DNA from: Ahaetulla prasina
Taxonomy: Eukaryota; Chordata; Lepidosauria; Squamata; Colubridae
Direction of reading: 5' to 3'
Length of the DNA: 64,000 nt
Assembly (NCBI RefSeq): GCF_028640845.1
Contig: NC_080540.1
Span: 95,654,061 to 95,718,060 of the forward strand
Shown: piece by piece, positions 1-12,370 of the stretch
Numbering within the stretch: the stretch's first letter is position 1
Layout of the letters: each line of letters begins with the position of its first letter
The notes under the pieces: model-generated
Seen by the model: only the letters and a program-made list of their open reading frames with translations
What the model was told of the DNA's origin: nothing
The model's database searches: none
Position numbers and translations under genes: made by a program

Positions 1-2580
1 ACAGCAGTAGCAAAAATATTTGAATTTATCATTCAAACATCTCAAATCGCTGACTTCTGTTTTCTCTGTAGCAAGGCCCTTATGAACTGCAGTAGAAGAT
101 AAAATCAATTGGAATGAAGAAAGGTCCAACAGTGCTCGCCTGGCCTGGTTAATAAATCCAATGAGTATATAACTACCCTTTCTGCCTATTTTAACTGTAT
201 TAGTCTTTTTAATGGATGTGTTTTCCATTTTATAGATGAACATAAATTGCTTATTTTCTCAGCATATATTTTCTCAGAATACATAATTCATCACATTAGA
301 ACAATAATGCATCTGCCTTACCTCCCAATACACTGTATGGCATCATCAAACAAACTCATTTGTGTGAAGTTTTTAAAAAAACACGGTAGCATGAGAAAAA
401 CAGGAGGTAAGAAATATAGTTGATTAAAAATACACTTCTGGCATGAGATAAATTTGTATCTTGCCTTAAGAGTACGCCGTTTTTTTAGATTTTACATTCA
501 GCTTCTCTCCAAGCAGCTTTTGGAAAAGGGAGGGAAGGAATTATAACAAAACAGACAGTACAATATATGTCCTGAGGGAGAATTAGCTCACATAAGCACT
601 GTGTATCGAAAGTTGCACCTCTGTGAAAAAAGTAAAAAACTGATAATTCCAAAGTTTCTCAAGGAAACATAGCTTGAGCAAAAATAAGACAAAACAATTT
701 AGTAGCAGTTTAGCTGCCTTAGTTTACATGACTAAAAAGCCTTCCAGTACTGTTGAGGTTCATGGTTGCCAGTGCGTACAAAGTACCCTCAAAGCAATTC
801 AATACTCTGTTATAAAATATAGGATAAAGTCCAGCTAATTATGAGTTAGGCATCACTGGAACACCTGAAGGCTTGCTGCTTTTTTCCTGATCAAAAAGGC
901 ATGAAATGACACCCATTTCTTAAGTTGTCATTACTGGAATCTGAGCTGTCATCAAAACGTCAGCAGACTACAACCTTGATCTTACAAAGAAAAAATTCAA
1001 TACTGTTAATTTTCACTTGTATGTAATGCGAAAGAGGTCTATTCCAAATGAAAGTTGCAAATATTTACAACCTCTCTCAAGTGAATCTGAAGATAAAATA
1101 TTTAAGAATTAACTAAATGTAAACTTAGTTTTGGAATAACAATTATGAAATCTATTTAATATTGAGTGTTTTCTGGTCAATTATAATGCAATTTGTGTAA
1201 TACTGTAGATACAGTCTATCTTTTTCTGTCTTTCCCCCTTTTTCTCTCATACATACATACGTACACACTCATATACAATCTTAAAAATAATAACACATAC
1301 CCAGCTCAAAGCAGAACATTTATTTTAGGTGCACAAAAATCAGAAATTTTATTTATCATTCTGCACCTCCATGCATAGATATATTCCTAAAGTCTGTTAT
1401 ATATCTGGGTGTCTATAAACACATCAAATCACAACTTGCTTGTGCATCATCTGTACCATTTCCAATTATGAACCATGAAATGTCTTCCTTTGGTAAATAT
1501 ATGCTCAGTTAGCTCCAGAAGTTTTATACTGATAAAATTATTTTAAAAATGGGAAGATCACATATCTGAAAAGTATAATTTTCAATTATACTAAAAAAAA
1601 AATTTCTTTTTAAAAAAAGGCTGCCAGCTATGCAGATATTAAAGTCATTTTGAACTTGTATGTTTCCGGACAGATTTTGAAAAATACAGGGCAATTCTAA
1701 AACTTCGCTTATGCTATATATCACTCAAATTAATTGGACTAATAAGGGAATAAAATCTCAGAGATAACCTTCATTATGCCCATTAAATGCATATTTGATA
1801 GCACTTTTAAGATTCATAAAAAATTCTGATATTTCATTATTTATAATTTGGTGTGTATAGTCTTAGGCTTTATAAACCGTAACTCAGTGTGCAATAGTTA
1901 GCACTTCCAAGAGAGAGATTCCATACTGTAATGGAAAAGTAGCACTTAGATTATAGATCAGGTGCTGCATACAAACTATTTCTTTAACAAAGTATTTGAA
2001 TTACTTGTAACTGATAGCACTTCAATGAATGGCTGCCTGGAATGATAACTTCCTAAAAATATAGCTTCGAAGTTTTGACATATCTACAAGTTCTGAGGTC
2101 CGTGTTAAATTCCAGCAATTGTGGAAAAAATTCATTTCTACTCATTCCTATTTAAAGAAGAAAAGAAAAAAAGAATCATATACATTGCAAAATTTATAGA
2201 ACTACTGTTACTTATAAGACAATCCTGAATGATTGGTTTCTATTAGTCTATTCTGATGTGTTTTAATCAAGTCTCTGTTGTGATCTTCAAAAATCAGGGA
2301 GCTGGAAATCTGCTATTTGAATTAACAGCTCCTCAACTAAAATGACTAGGCAATAATTTTTGTCACTCAGAATATTTGCAATTACTTTTTGAAAATACAC
2401 AAGTGCATCACTGAAGATTCCACTTGTAAACAAAGAAACATTATATGGTTATGATATGCTACCTTTAAAAAAAATAAGAAAGGAAGTTGTGAAAAAAGTT
2501 ACAAAAGAAGTGAAAAAACATGCCACAACTCAGATAATTTAAAAATGATTACTGAAGAAATATTTATCAACCTATACATA
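1..2580 (-). other. Probable 3'UTR of C5orf24 and downstream sequence
   Basis: AT-rich sequence following the C5orf24 stop codon with no coding segment I can support. Poly(A)-signal candidates (AATAAA on the minus strand) are at 1319-1324 and 1348-1353, so a 3'UTR of about 1.2-1.3 kb is possible. The human gene has a long 3'UTR as I recall, which fits. Short ORFs here have no recognisable domain. The true transcript end cannot be fixed from sequence alone. Confidence 0.5.
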
Positions 2581-3153
<573 letters not shown>

Positions 3154-3419
3154 CTAAAAAAAATGAAATAAAAGTTTAAAACTAAGATAACATTTTTTTA
3201 AAAAAAATTAAGTTTTGCATTAAATTGTGTTAATTGCCTTATAAATGCTTTCCAATGTTAAGGAACTTCATATAGGACACAAAGCAGCCCAACACATTAA
3301 TTAAAACAAAAACCATTTCAAATCATTGCCAGTATATATACTTGCAATTTGTATTTGTGTTCATTTCTCATGTTTGTACTACATGAACTCATGTGATCAC
3401 AATTTGTAATTTTCCCAGG

Positions 3420-3623
3420 CGACTTCTGACAAGCAAAGTAAATGGAGGAAGTCAGATTTGCTTAACAACCGCATGATTAACTAACAATTAACAAATGCAG
3501 TGATTAGCTTAATAATAGCTATGACAAAAAGGGTGTAAAATGAGGCAAAGTTCACTTAACAACTGTTTTCTTTGAAAAAAAAATTTGGGCTCGTTTATGT
3601 TCATAATTCGAGGATTACCTGTA
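3420..3623 (-). repeat. 5'-truncated copy of the 'cgacttatgaccac' MITE family
   Basis: Internal and one terminal part of the same interspersed family seen better at 5862-6235, in inverse orientation. Shared internal stretches include the 'cttaacaac' and 'gggctc' segments and the terminal 'cgaggattacctg'. No coding capacity. Confidence 0.6.
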
Positions 3624-3635
3624 ATTATACTTGGA

Positions 3636-3836
3636 AATAAAGGAATTTACTGACAGTAAGAACAGTAAGAATGATTAAGCAATGGAACAGCTTGCCTCCT
3701 GGAGTTGTGAATTCTCCATCGCTGGAGGGTTTCAAGAAAAAGAATTGGACAACCTTTTATCCAAGATGGAATGAGAACTCTTGCCTTGAGCAAGGATCTC
3801 CAGGGTCCCTTCAAGCTGTATGATTCTATTTATACA
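3636..3836 (+). repeat. CR1-like LINE 3' end
   Basis: Encodes remnants of the typical C-terminal LINE segment (Q-W-N-x-L-P followed by a valine-rich turn and a FKK-type motif), then the phrase around 'ctccagggtcccttcaagct' that ends reptile CR1 copies. It matches the copy at 23655-23850. Truncated and non-functional. Confidence 0.65.
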
Positions 3837-3873
3837 AAATGCTGAACCAAAACCAAGCAACTACCCACTACTA

Positions 3874-4047
3874 GTCTGTAGAGATTCTCAGTCATCCAGG
3901 TCACGGTTGTCCCAAAGGTGCTTTTTCAGGAGGCAACTGGACCGTCTTGTTTTTTTTTTCTTTGAAGACGTTTTGCTTCTCATCCAATTGCCTCCTGAAA
4001 AAGCACCTGGGACAACATGACCTGGATGACTGAGAATTTCTACAGAC
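3874..4047. repeat. Long imperfect palindrome (foldback element)
   Basis: Left arm begins 'gtctgtagagattctcagtc'; the right arm is its reverse complement and ends 'gaatttctacagac'. The arms carry the same 'cctcctgaaaaagcacct' block in opposite orientation. The centre is a T-rich loop near 3950-3990. Related material is at 4718-4812 and 55193-55352. Class unknown. Confidence 0.7.
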
Positions 4048-4078
4048 TTTTAGCTATACAATTTGGGATGAACATCCT

Positions 4079-4526
4079 TTGAACTTACGGGACCGCCTGC
4101 TGTTACCTCATGCCTCCCACCGACCCGTACGCTCGCACAGAGAGGGCCTTCTCAGGGTGCCATCCGCCAAACAATGTCGGCTGGCGGCCCCCAGGGGTAG
4201 GGCCTTCTCTGTTGGAGCGCCTACGCTTTGGAACGAACTTCCCCCTGTCAAGTGCCTGATCTTTGGACTTTTCGCCGTGAGCTGAAAATGCACCTATTTA
4301 TTCAAGCGGGACTGGCTTAAAAGTTTTATTAAATTTTTAATTGGGGCTATTTATGAATTTTAGGGTCTTAAATTGTTTTAAATTTTGGCCACTCCTGTAA
4401 TATGCTTGGTCTTAAGTTTTGTTTTAATGTGTATATTGTGGGTTTTTTACTATTTGGCTGTACACCGTCCTGAGTCCTTCGGGAGAAAGGCGGTATAAAA
4501 ATCTAATAAAATAAATAAAATAAATA
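4079..4526 (+). repeat. L2-clade LINE, 5'-truncated 3' end
   Basis: Begins within the LINE C-terminal coding region (LRDRLLLPHASHRPVRSHRE, then RAFSVGAPTLWNELPP) and runs through the 3'UTR to an (AATAA)n tail. The reading frame is disrupted near 4245 relative to other copies. The 3'UTR carries the hairpin found in the other L2 copies, here at 4464-4494. Confidence 0.85.
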
Positions 4527-4717
4527 GTATGGGAGTAGGAATGGATTTCCAGAGAAAAATTGCAGACTACAGGAACCAGGAGCACTATTCAGATGACCCT
4601 GAGGACACAAATAAACCTCCAAGTGCTTCAAGGACCCTCTAAATTTTAGAGCCTAAAAGGATGCAAATGATCAGCTGTCTGCAAGGAATATAAATCCTTC
4701 CATTACTCATCATCCAG

Positions 4718-4812
4718 TCAGAGCCGAAGAAGCTTCTTGATGAGAAGCGAAACGTCTTCAAAGAAGAAACAAGAAAGTCCAGTGGCTTCCTGAAAAAGCA
4801 CCTTTGGGAAAA
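4718..4812 (+). repeat. Fragment related to the foldback element at 3874-4047
   Basis: Contains 'gatgagaagcgaaacgtctt' and the 'cctgaaaaagcacctttggg' block found in the palindromes at 3874-4047 and 55193-55352. It is a single arm rather than a foldback. Confidence 0.5.
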
Positions 4813-5157
4813 CCCCATTACTGTTTGGTTTAAAGATTATGGCTTAATGCAATCTAACCCCAGATTTGCATGCAGTGATGACCTTCCACTGGCAGGTTTT
4901 GAACTAGTAGAAACTTCTATTATAAGGATGAAGGTTATTTTTTTTTGTCACTTATTTCCTTTTCCTTTTCCATTATCAGAAATCTCAACCAAATCAAAAA
5001 GGGCAATAGCTGAATTTAAGTCTTAGCTTTTATATTGTTCTGAAAATAATTCAATTACTGAATTATTGAGATAATCAGTAATTATTTACTTTTTGAGACA
5101 GAAAACACTTTTATTTTCTGAACGCAAAAATCTTTTCATTTCTATCTTTCTCACCCA

Positions 5158-5286
5158 GTATAGCAAAGTGCTTTTCAACTTTGGTGAATTTAAGATGTGC
5201 GGACTTCAATTCTCCAGGCAGCATTCTGGGAGTTGAAATTCACACAGCTCCAAGCGGCCAAGGTTGAAAAACACTTTGCTATATTG
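5158..5286. repeat. Palindromic hAT-type MITE
   Basis: Terminal inverted repeats 'tatagcaaagtgcttttcaa' and its near reverse complement ending at 5286. The body shows the 'aagatgtg-ggacttcaa' phrase and its inverted partner 'gggagttgaaattcacac'. Same family as 14340-14476, 44880-45000 and 54994-55084. Confidence 0.7.
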
Positions 5287-5861
5287 TACTCTACTGGAAA
5301 GTTAAGGGAGACCAATAGAAAAGCAGACATTAGCACAACTGGTCTTAATTCCCTCCAACCTAATCATCTCTGATAAATGTAAACTGCATTTAAATATAAA
5401 ATAGTCTAGTCATGGCTGCAAAGAAGCATTCCCTGTGCCCACAAAGTCTCACCTAGAAAAGTTATTGTTTTCATTAATTGGTTTAGTCTAGTGAATCAGG
5501 TTTGACTCCCATCTAGAGATTAGTATCATCTGTCTACAATGCTACCAAGGAAATTTGAGGAAAAAGATAATCCAGAGTTGCAAACTAAGATCTAGTCAGG
5601 ACAGTCAGACATAATTCCCGCTGATTTGGATGGAGCTTACTCATATTTAATGGTATACAGTAGCAGCCTTAGTGATTATCAGAGTTCATGCAATATTAAG
5701 CAGGCTGCTATAATGCAAGTATTTATATCAGAGGCCGACAACCTCAACCCAATTTTATTTTTTTGCAGCTGCCTCCACTACAGTTCTTCAATCCAATAAA
5801 CAAAAATTGATAGTATGATTTCCTGCCATATTAAATCAGAAAACACACAGAAAAACAATAC

Positions 5862-6235
5862 CAGTAGTCTTTGACTTATGGTCACAATTGAGCCCACAAT
5901 TTATGTTGCTAAGTGAGAAATTTGTTAAGTGAGCTTTGTCCCATTTTATGACTTTTCTTGCCACATTTATTAAGTGCTTCACTGCAGTTGTTAAATTAGT
6001 AACACAGTTGTTAAGTGAATCTGGCTTCCTCATTGACTTTACTTGTAGGAAAGTTGGCAAAAGATGGTCACATGACTCTGCAATCCTCATAAATACACAC
6101 CAGTTGTCAAGCATCTGAATGTAAATCCCATGACCATGCTGCAATGGTCATAAGTGAAAAATGGTCATAAGTCACTTTTTCAGTGCTGTTGTAACTTCAA
6201 ACTGTCCCTAAACTGTTGTAAGTCGAGGACTACTG
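5862..6235 (+). repeat. Interspersed non-autonomous element ('gacttatggtcacaattgag' family)
   Basis: Bounded by short inverted ends, 'cagtagtctttgacttat' and 'aagtcgaggactactg'. It has repeated internal phrases built on 'ttgttaagtgag' and 'ggtcataagt'. Further copies are at 3420-3623, 7156-7575, 49571-49890 and 63752 to the window end, so it is an abundant family in this genome. No coding capacity; class uncertain, a DNA-transposon MITE is most likely. Confidence 0.7.
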
Positions 6236-6245
6236 TACTGTAAAT

Positions 6246-6436
6246 CAGCGGTTGTATTCAGCCGATTCTATCTGGTTCGGATGAACCTGTAATGGTGGCA
6301 GCGGGAGGCTCCGCTCATCCACCTGGATGTAATCACATCCCATTTTTGACGCTCTGCACATGCGTGGAAGGTCCTGCGGAGGTGCGCGCACTCACATTTG
6401 CAAACCAGTAGCAAAGGTAAGTGAATACCACCCCTG
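6246..6436. repeat. hAT-type MITE with 'cagcggttgtattcag' end
   Basis: Left end 'cagcggttgtattcag' and right end 'gtgaataccacccctg' are imperfect inverted repeats. Flanks (actgtaaat and actgttat) look like a decayed 8-bp duplication. The interior is GC-rich for this region. Confidence 0.55.
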
Positions 6437-7155
6437 ACTGTTATCCCTGAAACAGATTTGGCAAAGGCAATATGCAGAAAATAACCCTAGCGGCCTATTC
6501 CCCAAATGGAAGATTCCAAATCTATCCATGAAAATTTGGCCCTACCTATTGCCAATTCTCAATTTTCCCTCCCTCAAGTTTAAAGAACACAGACAGCAAT
6601 ACAGTCCCTGTTGAGCAAGACTAGACATTTCTGACTTATACAAAGTACAGCTGGTAAGCATTTTGATAAGCATTCCCTATTTTATTTAGATAAGAAATAA
6701 AAGCTCTTCTAAAATTATGCCTGATATAGTGCAATGTATTTACTCAAAAGAAAAGCAACTTTCTAAATTAAGACATCCATATAAAAGGGGAACATTCACA
6801 CACACATACACAAACACAAATCATCAGTCTCTATTATGAGATTCTCAGAAATATTACAATCAACATCCTATTTTAAAGTTAAATATTTGGGAGAAAAAAA
6901 GAATTTATTTTCCTTTCTAGTAAATACAATACAGCTGCATCATCTAAAAAAAACACCCCTCCTCTGCACTAAATGAAGATGGATTTTTTTTCTTTTATTA
7001 GAAAGTACTGGATCCAATAAATTTTCCTGTTGAAAGAAGAGATGAAGGCAATCTTGACTACTGTAATCCTTTCTGCTCCAGCGATACATTATATTATCTA
7101 TCAGATTGTTCCAAAGAGACTGTTTTCCAGAACAGCTCTTCACAAAATGCAGCAG

Positions 7156-7575
7156 AGGTAGTTCTTGACTTAATAACTGGTCACTTAGCAACTGTTCAAA
7201 GTTACAAAGGCCTCCCAAAAAAGTATGCATGACCCAGATTTGAATTCTGACAACCCCCCAAGGCACATGACTGCATTTTGGGCAGTTAGGAGCTAATAGT
7301 TGGCCCTCATTTATGGTTGTTTGCAGTATCCCCATGGTCACATGACCACGATTTACAACATTTTTGCCAGAAACCAACATTTACTTCCAGTTTAGGACAA
7401 AAAAATCCCAATAGTGAACAATGAGTTCACATAATGACCATGACGTCCATTAATAACCATCACAAAAAAGGTTGTAAAATTGGACACAGTTCCATGATGA
7501 CCTGCTTAATGACCAGTACAAATTATCACAGTAATTGTAGGCTCAATTACAGTCATAAATTGAAGACTACTTGTT
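7156..7575 (-). repeat. Second full-length-like copy of the 5862-6235 family
   Basis: Starts 'aggtagttcttgacttaa' and ends 'cataaattgaagactactt', the inverted counterparts of the ends at 5862-6235. It carries the internal 'ggtcacatgaccac' segment. Diverged; no coding role. Confidence 0.6.
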
Positions 7576-8080
7576 CGCGGAAAAGAATCTACCTATTTCC
7601 TGTCCTGCAGAAGCAGAATTTCATTAAATCATAACTTGGATCCAAAATCCACAAGAATATACTTTTTTTTTTGCTCCAGAAATTTGTAAATGTGTGTTAT
7701 AATCTGCTTTTTTTATAGTTTAGCAATGTTATTTCTAAAAACTATTTCCTAAAGAAGAGAGGATATAATATTCCCATCTTCCCTTAGAATATTCCTATGC
7801 TGACCCTTCTATATTTGTAGATTCATAACAAGAATAAAACACTATGGCAATACAGTAGAATTCTGAATTAGATTAGAAGACTCATTGAATTTCTCTGGAA
7901 CAATTACTATCTCTCCATCATACATACCTTACAAGATATGATGACAAAACTAAAATAAGAGGAAAAAACATTAATTATACTGCTTTGAAAAGGGATTACA
8001 AATAAAACTAATAATTTTGTACATTTTTGTACGTATGTTTCCATTAAATCATTAAAAGCTAAGCTTGACTCAAAGGACAA

Positions 8081-9686
8081 TACAGTATATCACAGAAGTA
8101 TACCCCCTCACATTTTGTAAATATTTAAGTATATCTTTTCATGTGACAACACTGAAGAAATGACACTTGGCCACAATGTAAAGTAGTGAGTCTACAACTT
8201 GTATAACAGTGTAAATGTGCTGTCCCCTCAAAATAACGTTACACGCAGCCATTAATATCTAAATTGGTGGCAACATCCCTAAGTGATAATGTCCAAATGG
8301 GGCCCAAGTAGTCATTTTCCCTCCCTGGTGTCATGTGACTCATTAGTGGTACAAGGTCTCAGATGTGAAGGGGGAGCAGGTATGTTAAATTTGGTGTTAT
8401 CGCTCTCACTCTCTCATACTGGTCACTGGAAGTTCAACATGGTACCTCATGGCAATGAACTCTCTGAGGATCTGAAAAAACGAATTGTTGCTCTTCATAA
8501 AGATGGCCTAGGCTATAAGAAGATTGCCAAGACACTGCAACTGAGTGGCAGCATGGTGGCCAAGACCATACAGCGGTTTAACAGGACAGGTTCCACTCAG
8601 AACAGGCCTCCCCATGGTCGACCAAAGAAGTTGAGTGCCCATGCTCAGCGTCATATCCAGAGGTTGGCTTTGTGAAATAGACATATGAGTGCTGCCAGCA
8701 CTGCTGCAGAGGTTGAAGGGGTGGGGGATCAGCCTGTCAGTGCTCAGACCATACACCGCACGCTGTATCAAATTGGTGTGCAGGACTGTCGTCCCAGAAG
8801 GAAGCTTCTTCTAAAGATGATGCACAAGAAAGCTCGCAAACAGTTTGCTGCAGAAAGAAGACTTAGGACATGGATTCCTGGAACCGTGTCCTGTGGTCTG
8901 ATGAAACCAAGATAAACTTATTTGGTTCAGATGGTGTCAAGCGTGTGTGGCGGCAACCAGGTGAGGAGTACAAAGACAAGTGAGTCTTGCCTACAGTCAA
9001 GCATGGTGGTGGGAATGTCATGGGCTGGGGCTGCATGGATGCTGCCAGCACTGGGGAGTTACAGTTCACTGAGGGAACCATGAATGCCAACATGTACTGT
9101 GACATACTGAAGCAGAGCATGATCCCCCTCCCTTCGGAGACTGGGCCGCAGGGCAGTATTCCAACATGATAACGACCACAAACACACCTCCAAAATGATC
9201 ACTGCCTTGCTAAAGAAGCTGAGGATAAAGGTGATGGACTGGCCAAGCACGTCCCCAGACTGAAACCCTATTGAGCATCTGTGGAGCATCCTGAAATGGA
9301 AGGTGGAGGTGCACAAGGTCTCTAACATCCATCAGCTCTGTAATGCTGTCATTGAGGAGTGGAAGAAGATTCCAGTGGCAACGTGTGAAGCTCTGGTGAA
9401 TTTTATGCCCAAGAGGCAGTGCTGGAAAATAATGGTGGCCACACAAAATATTGACACTTTGGGTCCCATTTGTATATGTATTCAGTTTTGTTGCCACCAG
9501 TTTAAACATGAATGGCTGTGTGTTGCGTTATTTTGAGGGGACAGCACATTTACACTGTTATACAAGCTGCAGACTCACTACTTTACATTGCAGCCAAGTG
9601 TCATTTCTTCAGTGTTGTCACATGAAAAGATATATTAAATATTTACAAAATGTGAGGGGATGTACTCACTTCTGTGATATACTGTA
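8081..9686 (+). mobile_element. Tc1-like DNA transposon, full length, inactive
   Basis: A 1606-bp element flanked by TA at both ends, with long terminal inverted repeats: 8081-8274 and 9490-9686, about 195 bp each. The repeats differ at roughly a dozen positions plus small indels by eye. Such long ends are typical of IR/DR Tc1 elements, in which the transposase binds inner and outer direct repeats. The interior is a degraded transposase gene. The nucleotide sequence strongly resembles Tc1 elements I remember from teleost fish. Confidence 0.93.
8439..9454 (+). pseudogene. Tc1/mariner DD34E transposase pseudogene
   Basis: Begins MVPHGNELSEDLKKRIVALH and continues into the helix-turn-helix region (GYKKIAKTLQLS, then a GRPKK basic linker), as in Tc1 transposases of about 340 residues. 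Catalytic-domain landmarks are present: SDETKINLFGSDG (first Asp) near 8890-8935, QHDND (second Asp) near 9164, and NPIEHLW (Glu) near 9268. The frame is broken by a TGA at 8673-8675, by at least one frameshift before 8980, by a TGA just after the EEYKDK motif near 8980, and by a TGA replacing the codon before NPIEHLW near 9260. It cannot encode an active enzyme. Confidence 0.93.
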
Positions 9687-11129
9687 TATAAATTTATACC
9701 TTCTCTTTCTTCCATTATAAACTTCAAGGGGAAGAATATAAGATTCTTAAATGTCTTCCATTTAGCCATCAATTAAAACCTCAGACAATATTCTAGGACT
9801 TAGATGTAGTAAAACAGGGGCTGGTATATTTGCATTAAAAAAAAATCCAAGGATGGAGAACACTTTTTCTCAACAGCTATCTTGTGGCCTAGTCTATTAT
9901 TTTTTTTCCTAAAAAGGTTGATCTATCTGTATATGTTTTTGATTTTTAGCATTATACACCACAATCACCACAAGAACAAGTGTGTTAAGAGATAAAATAG
10001 ATGCACAGTGGAAGACATATTCTGCAGATGCTATTGTCTCTTTAATTCTACAGTGAATCTGAAAAAAGTGAAAGAAAAAGAAAAAAACAGAATTGTAAAG
10101 GAAGCAAAAAGCTACCTTGAAATTTTGAGTGTTTGGTAGGGGGAGGATTTGCAGCCATATCTTGAATAGAAATAAGCAGGAGTTCATTCTTTTCATAGTA
10201 CAAATTAATACACAGCCCCCTCAATTAAAAAAAAAACAACAGATACAAATTTAATGGAAAAACAACAATATAATTCTGTACATATGGGACCTATTTCTGT
10301 AATATGCCCAGGGCTATAGACTAAATATTTAAAAACAAAGACTCAGACCACATGTATAATAAAAAGGATTCCAAGTACAGTAAAAGCAGCAACCTAGATA
10401 CGAGTCAAAGCTAGAGCTATGTAAATAATAGGTTTTAATAAACATGTGCTGTGTTTATTAAAACCCTTAATTAGCAAGTTAATATTCATAACCTTATTTG
10501 TGCACTTAGAGAAATATATAAAATATAAATAAGGAGAGAAAAAATATGCAGCCGTTTGTAATAAGCAAATTAAATAGGGCATTTAAGAAAATGAAATAAA
10601 TTCCAGAAAGATGCTGTGTATGAGAGCTGCAAGATGTGCAGCTCCCATGGCTGCTGAATGCAAAAAGCAATAAGTAACACAAAGAACTACAGCAGTTTTA
10701 CCCCTTCTCTTTCACTCACCACTGCCCCCCAAAGCACCGGAGTGTCAGTGGCCTTCCTGAGATATTTACAGGGAATATTGCATTGGGATATGTGAGTGCG
10801 AGCATGTGCTACGGAGAGCATTTTTATTATAAGCTCGAGGGAAGAATAAATCAGGAAATGGGGCCACAGGACTTAATGAGTTTTTGCTACTATTCCACCA
10901 GATCAAAACCATTAGGACTCGCCATCTGCTTTATTCAAAGCAATTTACCCAATAAACAAGTTACCTTTTTGACCTGTTCTCTCACCCTTCCCTTTTTCTT
11001 TTTTGCTACTTCTAATTGAATAGTTAAAACAAGGGCTGGATGGATCTCCCTCTGTTTCCAGGCTCCCACTTATCAAACGGGGTAAGCGATCCCGAACCAA
11101 TTCCTCGAAAAACGCCGGGTTCAAAAATA

Positions 11130-12370
11130 ATGGCAAGTTATTCGAAGTGTTCCGAAGTACTCAAACGGTACTTTGTCTCCCGAAGCTCGGTCGAAAAAAC
11201 GTAACGCCCCCAAGGAAAGGGCAGCAAGTCGCTCCGGGGCCCGGAGACCCCGGGGGTGGGAAAAAAGGGTTGGGGGGGTCGCAAAACCCGCTTCCCTCTC
11301 CAATGCAAACGGGGCGCAAACAAGAGGCTCGGAAGCTATTCCAGACGGCGGATATCGCGGTTCCTCCCTGGAGGTGGAGGGGAAGATGGGAAGAGGGGCT
11401 CCCGCTCCTGCCCGAGAGGAGGAAAGCGTCTGGCTTCGTCCTCCCCTTCCTCGGGTCCAGCGACAAATGGAGGGGTGGGCTCGTCCCGATCTCAGGAGCT
11501 GCGCCCGCGGAAGGGAGGCAAGCAAGCAGGCAGCGCCGATCGGCCCTTTCCCTTCTTTCTCTCGCACGGAGCCAACTGGGCGAGGCTCCATCTTGCTCGC
11601 CTATGCAAAAAGAGCGGGCGGAGAGGCGACGCCAGGCCCGCGGGCGACTCCTACCTGTGGGATCCGGAGAGGGGTGACGCTGGGGAGGGGGGGAGGGAGA
11701 TCGCTTGGTCCGGGAAGCGCGAGCTCAAGCAGGGTCGGAGCCGGTCCTTGCGGGGCGCTGCGGCCCCTCCCCGCCGCCGCTTTTCCTGCCTTCCTCGCAG
11801 GCGGGCAGACCGAGAGGGAAGGCGAGCCGGAAAGATCCACGGGCGGGGAAGCGGGCCTGGCCGAGCCGAGCGGGCCAAGCAGCTGCAGGGAGCCGCGGCG
11901 GCAACGTGCGCGCTCCGGGTCTGGGTCTCTGCGCCGCGGGAGCGAGCGGGCGGCCGAGTGCGGTGGGGGGGGAGGCTGAGGCTGAGCCGGGGGAGGAGCG
12001 GCGGCGGCTGCTCTGAGCGGAGGAAGGGAGCGGCAGGCGGACGCCTCCGAAAGAGGCCGCTGGCTGGGGCGGTCGCTAGAGGGAACAGCCGCCCGGAGAA
12101 CCTGGCCTGGCGCGTTCCAGGGGCGACGCGACGTCACATGTGTCTGGGAGGCGAAATGACGGAGCCGGGGAGCCGCCGAGCTGTGCCCTCCGCTTTTGGG
12201 GCGGGCTCGGGCTTGCCCGGAGGCCTCAGCTGGCAGGCACCTCTGTGGGGTTACGGGCGAGCGAAACGCGGGGAGACGGGGCCCGGGGTGTGTGTGTCAG
12301 GTGGCTTTGAGGGTGAAGGGCCACAGGCTGTGACCTTCAGAGGCGGACTCCAGAAGCGCGGGGGTCACTC
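11130..12370 (-). promoter_or_regulatory. CpG island, presumed C5orf24 promoter
   Basis: A sharp rise in GC and CpG content against the AT-rich surroundings. It lies upstream of the C5orf24 coding exon on the minus strand, where a noncoding first exon is expected. Long open frames in both strands (up to 377 codons) are by-products of high GC. No TATA box is evident. Direction of transcription is inferred from the neighbouring gene; bidirectional activity cannot be excluded. Confidence 0.75.
11655..11950 (-). other. C5orf24: Candidate noncoding exon 1 of C5orf24
   Basis: The best splice-donor match on the minus strand of the CpG island is CACAG followed by gtaggag, putting the exon end at 11655. 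The upstream limit (start site) is a guess inside the island. It would be joined to the acceptor at 3154, six bases before the start codon. Another possible donor (AGAG then gtgcct) is near 12235. Confidence 0.35.

Larger units (their letters stand above)
3154..11654 (-). other. Presumed intron 1 of C5orf24, filled with repeats
   Basis: The lower boundary is the acceptor TAG at 3154-3156. The upper boundary is the best donor in the CpG island (CACAG then gtaggag, intron beginning at 11654), which is inferred. It contains the elements listed separately at 3.4-9.7 kb. From 9687 to about 11100 I see only AT-rich unique-looking sequence with no supportable gene. Confidence 0.5.

Noticed and set aside
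8081..9686. Active Tc1 transposon
   Set aside because: The transposase frame has several stops and at least one frameshift.
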